The position numbers were made by a program, and so were the translations under genes. Source: Jacaranda mimosifolia (taxonomy: Eukaryota > Streptophyta > Magnoliopsida > Lamiales > Bignoniaceae). Taken from it: a DNA stretch of 64,000 nt. Below, piece by piece: positions 55,438 through 64,000 of this stretch (within the stretch, counting starts at the first letter, position 1; every line of letters begins with the position of its first letter). Under the pieces are notes generated by a model, which was not told where the DNA came from, searched no databases, and was given only the letters and a program-made list of their open reading frames with translations. The stretch covers positions 32,282,230 to 32,346,229 of the forward strand of contig CM032121.1 of NCBI GenBank assembly GCA_018894105.1. Reading direction: 5' to 3'.

Positions 55438-58400
55438 ATGTATATCGAGGATCACATAGAACCATCTCTATGCATTATCATTGGATGTGACAATGACAAC
55501 CTCAAAGTTAAAAGTACCAGATTGGTGATCCATAAATTTTCCAATGATGGTCTTCATTCCATACCTCGACCTCCTAGTAACTCCATGCATGTCCAAGAGT
55601 AGTCCGAAGAGGCAACCAAAGAAGTGATTGATCTATGTTCTAGAATTACATCTTATTCTGGGATACTTCTCTTGAAGCTTTCTCTTCGTGATGCCAAAAC
55701 CACTAGCTCAGAATTTTCATTTGCATGTTATCACCCCAACATTAATGGACGCTCATTGAGAATTCCCGCATCAAGGTTTGGCGAAGTATTTTTTCATGTA
55801 GGTTATTAGGAATGGATAGAGAAAGTGCTAGGCCATCATGCAGATGCTCTTTGTCAAGCTAGGATCTATGTAGCAATCCATGCCTCGCTTTTCACATATG
55901 TCTAACATAAAAACATCCTTCAAGCCTTCCTTGAGCCATGGTGCCCTTCCACGAACACCTTGCACACTGCTACTGGTGAATTTTTAGTTTCTTTATGGGA
56001 TCTTCATGTACTTGGTGGATTGCCTATCTGTGGAGGTTTTTATGATGAAGCTATTCCCATTGTGAAGGAGCTACAAAGGAGCTACTTGGTGATGATAGAC
56101 ATGCCCCTTCTCTACAGCGAAGTTGCAAGTATCTATTCCTGGCTTATCATATGCTCCCAAAGGACTCTGATGGTGTTCCTATTTCTGATTGGATTAGCTT
56201 TTGGTTTAAAGGACCAACAAGATATGTGGATCCCCCTTTAAGGTCTTCTTGTAAGGCATCCACCGAGCCAAAGATTTCCCATAATCCATGTGGAAGAATC
56301 GATGCATCACTTTTTCCTTGCATAAAGGAATATGATGAGCCATTTATGATGCTAAAGGTTGAAGAAGATGTTAGAGGGGAGACCTACTTGGCTGCATTCC
56401 TTTTATGCTGGTTATGCAACCCTTTTTTTACCACATTGCAAAAGAAATCTAATTCGTGCCACTGTATTCAAGGTTGCTAGTAAAATGGCAAAAGGTGATT
56501 GCTTTTCTCTTGTAGTTCATGTATTGGCGGGCATCTACTGCGGTTTGAGGAATACATTGACTTCACCAAGTCTTCACGAATCTACTTCTATCTTTCCTAT
56601 TCATTATGTTCATAGTTGGATAGGGCACTACCGTGGCACTCATTTTTTATTTGTTTTTTTTATTTTTATCTAAGATTGATATAAGAGGAGTTGAGTGGTC
56701 AAATATGCGGGGGAGAACATGACCAAATATTTTGATCTTTCAGAGGCACGAGATTTTTTCCTTGGTATCAATCCTTCGACCACTCAAAATCTACGCTTAT
56801 TTCCACACAAGCAGTTCACAGTAATCGATAGCCCATGCATATCAAATAATTATAAAGATATTTTTTATGGCTTTACGTTCCAACTATTTGACATTTCGAT
56901 GTGGAAAAGAGCATATCATTGAAACTTATAGCCCTTATCGATTCAGTCGGCAATATAGATTTTGTCAACATGTCCCGGGCAACTTAACGAAGAGATCCTT
57001 ACTTGTAATTTGTATGAGCTTGTTCTACTTTGGCAGTCATGCACCTTACTGAACACATCTTACAAACTTATTATTCCTGGCAATACTTCTTCTTTTCCAT
57101 TGGCCACTAAGGAATATGCAGACTGGTGGGACAAACACTGGAAGGTTTCACAAACAATAGGTACTAAAATTACTTTCAAAGTCAATCAAAGAGATGTGGA
57201 ATCAAATTCTAGTCAATCTAATCAACTTGGGGAGAGGGTTGAACATCATGCATCTGAGCTTGGGCATCCTAGAAAGAATCCATCTCATCCTAAACAAGCC
57301 TTAATGAAAGATCCCAAAAATAACCCAAAAGCCTCACCTCTTCAAAATCCTGTTGTTTTAAGGCAAGTTAAAGGAGAGAATTTGGAGCGAAAGGAGTATA
57401 ACATTGCTGACCATACCAAAGTGTCGTCTAAAAGATGTTGTAGCTTACTCAAGGTTTCATTCCCCACCAATGCTCCAATGGAAGGAAATGAAATAATTTT
57501 TGCACTTTCTTGCTCAAATGATGACTCCAATAACCAATGCATACTCAAGAAGAGACCAAAGGTTTTGAATTTAGATAACATCAGTATTAATTCAAATTTT
57601 TTTTGCAGATGTCCAAAGTTCTTCTTTACCTTTGGATGAATTAGCAAAATCTGTAAAGTTAATTTTTTTTAATATATCATGCAACTCCTTTTTTTTTTTT
57701 TTTTTGTATATTTGCCAAGCATTTGCACTAATCTCTCTCTTTTCTTCTTCTTCTAGCTTGCGGATCTTGAAGTACCAATCCCAATTACATCAGAAGGTAG
57801 TATTGTTTTGATAAATGGGGCCAATTCTTTTGACTTGCATGAAATAACCATTTCTCAACCTCTTAATGATGATAATTCCAATAAGCGACCAAAGGTAACA
57901 TTACCTAAGATTGCAAATGATAAGGCTTTTCCATCTTGGGCACTTCCAGCTGTTGAAGTTTCTGAATTTTGTCCTCGAGTTATAAAGACTGAACCTGAGT
58001 AGATATTACTCAAATTCTATTGGGAACGAACATCTCAAAAAATCATGAAAACTCTATTTGAGCAACTCTCAGGGATAAAACCAACAATTGATGATTTGAT
58101 CGTAGAGATGAGATTATACATAAAAAACACATCATCTTTGGAGAGCTACTTGAGATCTTTCTTTGAGGGTGCTTCCAACTACACAAAGGTTATGTCAAAT
58201 TTAATTCAAAAAGAAACACAAGAAACCCATGAGAAAGCACTTTTTTGCACAATGGGATCTTTTTGAGGCCAAGGCAATAGAAGGTGAAAGAATTGAGGAG
58301 ATGAATAGCCTCAAGGATGAACTTCTTCAAATCTCCAAGCAGCAAGAGGAATTGAGAATACGACTTGCCGAGTTAAGCAGTGAGGAAGAATTTGCAAACT

Positions 58401-58580
58401 CATCATTCCATAAGGCTGAAGAAAACTTGTTCATTATTCAGAAAGAAGTGGCCAGTAAGAGAGAAAAAATTTTAAAGCTTGAAAACACTCCATTTTTGGT
58501 TGACCAAGAGGTTGAGGCTCTAAAGAGAATGGAGGCACTACTTGAAGAATCTCGCACGGAACTAGTAGCTTTTGATATAT
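55438..58580 (+). pseudogene. Plant mobile domain (PMD) protein with C-terminal coiled coil, broken
   Basis: Plus-strand frames carry PMD hallmarks in order: HADALCQARIYVAIHASLFT near 55840-55900, WCPSTNTLHTATGEF (55940-55985), LWDLHVLGGLPICGGFYDEA (55995-56055), SDWISFWFKGP (56185-56220), ETYLAAFLLCWLC (56380-56420), FPIHYVHSWIGHYRGTHF (56595-56648) and IIETYSPYRFSRQYRF (56915-56960). The C-terminal third has Lys/Ser-rich linkers and a coiled coil (58229-58580; LKDELLQISKQQEELRIRLA). A small intron near 57620-57755 is plausible. At least four frameshifts and several stops break it. PMDs (PF10536) occur both in host proteins (MAIN/MAIL1) and in transposons. Its tail-to-tail position with the gypsy polyprotein suggests a transposon-borne ORF. 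Confidence 0.8.
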
Positions 58581-58849
58581 TTGCATGTGCACTTAGCTAC
58601 TTAGCATTTTTTTTCCTTTTCTTTTTTTTCTTTTTAGCATGATTGATGTAAAAGAACACTTTATTACTACATATGCGATAAAAAAGTTTTTTTTTTTTTT
58701 TTTTATAAATTTTCCTTATGCATTCTCCTTTTTTGTTTATTTAGTATTTCTTCAAACTGATGGCAACTTCAAAGAAAAATTATATTACATGCCCTCAATA
58801 ATTGAGTGGAATAAACTTACTTAAAATTGAACTTGAAAACAATCAAAGC

Positions 58850-59265
58850 TTTTTCTAATGATATACTTGAACTTGATAAATCATCCTAAATTACTCCAAT
58901 GATTTTATTGAACTTGGGAAGTAAGTCATCCAAATTTGTTCCAATGATATGATTGAACTTGGGAAACCATCAAAACTTATTCCAGTGTTGTGATTGAACT
59001 TAGCAAGCCATCCAAACTTATTCCGATGATGTGATTGAACTTGGCAAGCAATCCAGACTTGTTTAAATGACATAATTGAACTTGGGAAGTAAGTCATCCC
59101 TAGTTGCTCTAATGAAATGATTGAACTTGGCAAGCAATCCAAACTTATTCAAATGACATGATTGAACTTGGGAATTAAGTCATCCACATTTGCTCCAATG
59201 ATATGATTGACTTGGGAAGCCATCTAAACGCCACCTCCCTTTTTTTTTCTAGTGATGTGACTGAA
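58850..59265. repeat. Tandem repeat array 1, period about 55-65 bp
   Basis: About seven to eight degenerate units, each with TGATTGAACTTGG(G/C)AAG followed by (T/C)CATCC or CAATCC and an AACTTATTC- or TTTGCTCC-like block. The minus-strand frame through it repeats the same peptide and is an artefact. It lies between the gypsy integrase end and the antisense PMD ORF. Confidence 0.85.
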
Positions 59266-59329
59266 CTTGGGAAATAACTCCCAAGTTACCTATGCACCCC
59301 ATTAAGGGGATCAAGTCATTACGTAGTTC

Positions 59330-59640
59330 AAAGTAAACATTTTTTAGCGGGGTGCCGTTCATATAGTTTATACTCATGCGAACCAAGAGTGTCCATCATT
59401 TAACCACATCTAACAGTTAGCAGTTTAACATTTTATCCACATGAAATACCTTTAGTGGGGCACGTTAGCAGTTTAACCACATGCATTACCTTTGATAGGG
59501 TACATTAATAGTTTAACCACATGCATTACCTTTGGTGGTACCGTACACAGTTTATACTCATGCAGGCCATGAGTAACATACAGTTTTGACTCATGCGCCA
59601 AGGAGCAACATGTAGTTTAGGCTTGTGCATCAAGGAGCAA
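59330..59640. repeat. Tandem repeat array 2, period about 50 bp
   Basis: Repeated units built on AGTTTAACCACATGCATTACC and AGTTTATACTCATGC variants, about five or six copies, more degenerate than array 1. Distinct sequence from array 1, in the same inter-ORF region. Confidence 0.75.
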
Positions 59641-62600
59641 ACTTCCTCATGGATAATATCGCTTCAAAAACTTGCCATTTATGGGGCTATGCGCAATCTA
59701 TCTTTGCCAACCAACTTGTAAGCGCCATTAGTGTAGATTTCTTTTACCACATATGAACCATCCCATTTTGACATGAATTTACTTCCTATTGCCAAAATGA
59801 ACTCAACAATAGTTTCTTTCTTCACTTCCTTGAGGGGAATCGCCTTTGCCCACTTTGAGAAATAGTCTATAGCTGCCAATACGTAAGCATGACCAGCCAA
59901 TGACTTAGGAGCAATAGGACCTACAACATCAAGACCTCACACATCAAATGGCCATGAAACAACTATGGGATATAAGGGTTCAGGAGGCTGATGTATAAAG
60001 GCAGCATGCATCTGACAAGCTTCACACCTCTTCGCATAACTCATACAATCTTGAACCATAGTAGGTCAGTAGTAGTCCATCCTTTTAATTTGAAAATTAA
60101 GCTTAGGACCCGACTGGTGAGCTCTGCAAACTCTAGAATATGCCTCAGCCATAGCTTCAATTGCTTCTTCACCACTTAAACAGTGCTGATAAGTACCTTC
60201 ATAAGATCGACGATACAACACATCTTTGTATAAAATAAAGCAAGATGACCTCCGACATACCTCCGTCCTACGACGAGGCTCTTGCAGCAATTTCTTATGT
60301 TTTAGACAGTCAATCATTGATGTCCTCCAATCTTTATCTACTCCAACTGAGACTGATATTGCATTTGCATCCTCACAATCAAGCTCAATTGCTGAAGGCA
60401 CAATCTATCTATTGCACACTGGGACATTTGTCATTTTTCCTTAGAAAAGGGCCAAAGAAGTAGCCAGGTTAGCCACTGCATCTGCCATCCTATTTTTCTT
60501 TCTCAGGATGTAACTTAGGACAATACTTTCAAATTTCTTCAACAGAAAAAAGGCTAGTCAAAAGTAAGTGATCAAATCTTCCTTTTTAACAAAAATGGAT
60601 TATTAACTAGTTTTGAATCACCATAGACCTCAACTTCTAAAATTTCCATTTCAAGTGCCATTTGAAGCCCAATAATCAAAGCCTGATATTCTACAACCTT
60701 ATTAGAGCACAATTCATTTAACACTATAGAATATGTCAAAACTTACCTTTCTGGTGAAATAAAGACGCCCTACCCCTGCTCCATCAGATTGACCTGCTCC
60801 ATCAAATAACATTGTCTATGCTGCCAAGATCTCAACGAAGAGGGCATCCTCATCAAGTAATTCATCATATACTTCCTAATCTACAAGAATAGGGTGATAT
60901 GCCAGGAAATTAGCAAAAGCTTGTCCTTTAACAGCTTTTTGAGGGACATGTGATCTCATACTAATTAAATACGATAGACCACTTAGTTAATCTTCCTAAA
61001 AGCATTGGTCTTGACATTACATACTTGATAGGATCAACAATGAGATGAGTCGGATGGAATATGCTTCAAAATAGTGGTTCAACTTTCTGATTGCACAAAA
61101 TAAGGCAAGGCAAATCTTCTCAACAGGGCAGTATTTCAACTCATTCTCAATTAAGGCTCTACTGAGATAATATAAAGCTTTCTCCTTTTCTTCTTCATTT
61201 TCTTGAGCTATGAGAGCACCAATTGACCTTTCTTGTGCTGCAATGTATAATATCAATAGTTTTCCAGGTATAGAAGCTCCCAAAACTGGTGGATTCACGA
61301 GGTACTTTTTAATGCTCTCAAAAGCATTTTCACACTCTTTATCCCATACGAAAGGAACATCTTTCTTCATTTGGTGATTAAATGGTTGGCATCTTCCTGC
61401 CAAATTTGATATGAACCTTCTTATGAATGTAAGATTGCCTTGTAAACTGCGCAATTCATTAAGATTTCTTGGTGGTGGCATCTTCTGGAAAACATCAATT
61501 TTAGTAGGATCAACTTCAATTCCACGATGGCAAACTATGAAGCTAAGGAACTTGCTAGACGTGACACCAAAAGCACACTTGAGCAGGTTCATCTTCAAGT
61601 TGTATTTCCCTAGTTGATCAAATACCACGCGGAGATCTTCCAAGTGATTCTTTCTTTTCTTAGTCTTGACCACTAGATCATCTATATTTTTTAACCCAAA
61701 AGGCATCATCTTGTAATAGTATTCCCTTTGGTGTGCGAAAAGCCGTACACTTCTCATCTTGTGGTGACATTCTGATTTGATTGTACCCAAATGATCCATC
61801 CATGAAAGATAAAGCTTCATGTCCAGTGGTTGCATCAACCATGAGCTCAATAATATGTAGTAGAAAATCATCCTTTGGACATGTCTTATTCAGATCTCAA
61901 AAATCAATGCAAATGCACATCTATCCGTTCTTCTTCTTGACTGGCACGATGCTTGAGATCCAAGTCAGATATTTAACTTCTTTGATAAATCCTACATTAA
62001 TAAGCTTGTTGACTTCAGCTTCAATTAAAGGGACGAGCTCTGGGTGAAGCACTCGCCGTGACTGCTTTACTGGATGAGACCCATGTTTTAAGCCAAGGTG
62101 ATGAATTGCAACTTTTGGGTGTAATCCTGGAATTTCTTTGTACATCCAAGCAAAGACATCCTTATACTCGCTCAAGATTTTGAAATATTGTTCCTCATCT
62201 TCAGGATTTAGAAGCTTGCTAACAAATATGGGATGGGGCTCTTCTGGCGTGCCAAGATTCAACTCCTTGAGTTCTTCAACAGTTGCTTGTTCACCATCTT
62301 CAAGTTGTGGAAGAGCTTTTGCGACTTCATCTTCAGGAATTTTTGAATCAGGCTCTTCATCAACAACGATATGGTTGCATGTGTGTAACTCATCATTTTC
62401 TTCATCATATAGCTGTTTAATCTCAACAACTCTTATTCTTTGGAACGTAATGCTCCACTTTAATGCTCCATTTGCTTTTGAAACTAGGATAGGCACCATT
62501 TTCCATACTGGGTAGTTTGTGGCTTGTATAAAACCATTTGCCACCAATCTATTAAATTCTTCAAGACGCGGATCATATGATGTAGGATTTAGCTCATCTT

Positions 62601-64000
62601 CAACACTTGTGTAATTAGTGTTGATAGTGATTTCTACTTCATCTTCATCTACACCATTCTTTCTGCATGAACTTTTTATGATGCGTTGCTTTATTTTCAT
62701 AGGTCTGTCCATATTGATGACTAAAATTGCAAATTTAGCTCCATTTGATTGAGATAAGTGAAGAGTCTGACCCTCATTTTTCAACTCCAACATATCAATC
62801 TTATTGTTGACATCCATTTTTCTTGCTTTTATCATAGCATTATTTTTGAGTCGATTGAACATTGAACCTCTCAGATGTGGACCTGTATTAAGCTTGCTTT
62901 GATCTTTAGAACCAAGTTTTTTAAAGATAGAAGGATGAGTAGTTGGAGTACTAAGACGATCAAATAAAAAAACTCTACGATTACTCTATTTTTGCTTTTC
63001 TTACTTCACATTTTCTTTTGCGAAAATATGTTGGACATTAGCACACTTATCCTTCTTCGTCACACATATCCTGACCGGTTCTACAACTTTAAATCCCAAG
63101 CCAACCCTTGATTGTTCAACATAAAATACTTATCTCTTTAATTTCTGTTGTGCTTCACTGAGACCATGAATATTTTCTCCAGTTAACTCAAGTTTAAGCT
63201 CACTTAAATTGGGTGGATTAGCAAAGTTATAGCCAGATTTTTCAAGCAACTTATACGCCTTAGGATCAAATGTCCCCCGTTCTTTGTGAGAAACCTTTGC
63301 AACAGATGGTCCATTATGGATTGATGAGTTTATGCCAACAATAAGCATGGTTAACTCCTTCCTCAAAGTTTGACAGTTGCTTGATTCTACCATCTTTAAT
63401 TAGCTTTGAGCAGCATCATTTGGCTCAATACATACTCTAAGTGGAATTTGCCTTTTCTCTTGATATGACTATGGTGTGTATCGAAAGATTGGTAAGTTGG
63501 ACTTATCACCATGCTTGCATTTTTTGCTTGTCAAAACCTCAGTAATTGTCAGTTTACTCAAATTTTCAGAACAATCTTGTCTTTCTTCAATGAAGCGGTT
63601 GCTTGGAGCCTTTGCAGGTTACACTTCACTTACTGAGTCAGGATCCAAATAAAGTTTAGCATCAGGGAAGTATGATTCAGCTTCAGTAAATGGTTTCACA
63701 CATGCGTCAGCTTTCATAACTTCTCAATTTTTTGAATACTTGTAGCATTGATGAAGAGTTGATGGTATCACCCTATTTTCATCAAGCCATGATCGTCCCC
63801 AAAATAGATGGTAGGAAGTCCTTGCATCAATGACATGAAATAAAGTACTTACTTCCAACTCCTCGATTGTGAGGTCTAGACAAATTATACCAATAGCTCA
63901 TTGGCCTCATTGATTGAAACCTTTAATAGTTTAGTGGCTGCATGCGAGTTCTTCAACCGAAATTCCCAAAATTTTCATGGTAGATTTCAGCATGATATTG
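59641..64000 (-). pseudogene. Ty3/gypsy pol, probable Tat lineage, disabled; runs off the right edge
   Basis: Minus-strand domains from right to left. A protease C-terminal part (64000-63740) has GRSWLDENRVIPSTLHQ. A spacer follows (63720-62500). The reverse transcriptase (about 62130-61560) has FIKEVKYLTWISSIVPVKKK and MPFGLKN. The first RNase H (about 61450-61020) has GNLTFIRRFISNLAGRCQPF and FVWDKECENAF. A linker with KGQAFANFLAYHP precedes a second, archaeal-type RNase H (about 60790-60460). The integrase zinc-binding part covers 60401-60066 and the integrase core 59930-59650 (AAIDYFSKWAKAIPLKEV). RT before IN makes it Ty3/gypsy; the duplicated RNase H indicates the Tat lineage. It has deletions in RT and IN plus several stops. 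Gag, the protease active site and the 5' LTR lie beyond the window. Confidence 0.87.

Noticed and set aside
58891..59142. 83-codon minus-strand ORF with a repeated peptide
   Set aside because: Generated by the tandem-repeat array between the gypsy and PMD ORFs, not a protein gene.
61411..62515. Plus-strand ORFs opposite the gypsy pol
   Set aside because: Antisense shadows of the reverse transcriptase region, lacking any motif of their own.
1..64000. CRISPR arrays, prokaryotic operons, rRNA genes
   Set aside because: The direct repeats present are microsatellites, transposon tandem repeats or coding duplications. Gene style and splice signals are those of a plant nuclear genome.

Overview
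This window is nuclear DNA of a flowering plant, most likely a eudicot. It is AT-rich, has one plant-specific LOB-domain transcription factor gene, and is otherwise filled with plant transposons (Mutator-like elements, Ty1/copia, Ty3/gypsy, LINE, hAT, CACTA and PIF-type elements). I see no bacterial genes, rRNA, convincing tRNA or CRISPR. The species cannot be named from the sequence.

Layout. 1-7.3 kb: a 212-bp tandem duplication that ends like a Mutator-like element (MULE), then a 2-kb segment present twice (about 1040-2800 and 3365-5290) around a broken receptor-kinase fragment, then a degenerate L1-type LINE. 7.3-24 kb: AT-rich intergenic DNA with delimitable elements: a CACTA-type fold-back at 9993-10667, a MULE at 13599-15794 with a gypsy-type solo LTR nested in it, a second MULE at 16689-18330, a Stowaway-like element near 19.26-19.86 kb, a hAT-like element near 20.55-21.25 kb and a third small MULE at 21747-22599. 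24.7-28.4 kb: the only convincing functional host gene, an LBD36/ASL1-like LOB-domain gene with probable 5' UTR introns and two overlapping upstream ORFs. 28.4-32.6 kb: intergenic DNA with a (GA)39 microsatellite.

32672-40281 is a complete 7.6-kb MULE with long terminal inverted repeats and an 11-bp target duplication. It carries a broken MuDR-type transposase gene, a convergent ORF with a GRF zinc finger and a membrane tail, and captured pieces of two host genes, a lectin-type receptor kinase and an AVT6-type amino-acid transporter. A PIF-type MITE sits 86 bp beyond it. 40.7-49 kb is poorly interpretable AT-rich DNA, part of it probably a CACTA relic. 49.1-52.1 kb is a 5'-truncated Ty1/copia element on the minus strand, followed by LTR-like DNA and a 1.27-kb non-autonomous hAT element.

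54.95 kb to the right edge: a broken plant-mobile-domain (PMD) gene on the plus strand faces a broken Ty3/gypsy polyprotein of probable Tat lineage on the minus strand. Two arrays of short tandem repeats separate them. I suggest that the PMD gene is an antisense extra ORF of that retrotransposon. The element runs off the right edge. Apart from the LBD gene, every recognisable coding region has stops, frameshifts or deletions.
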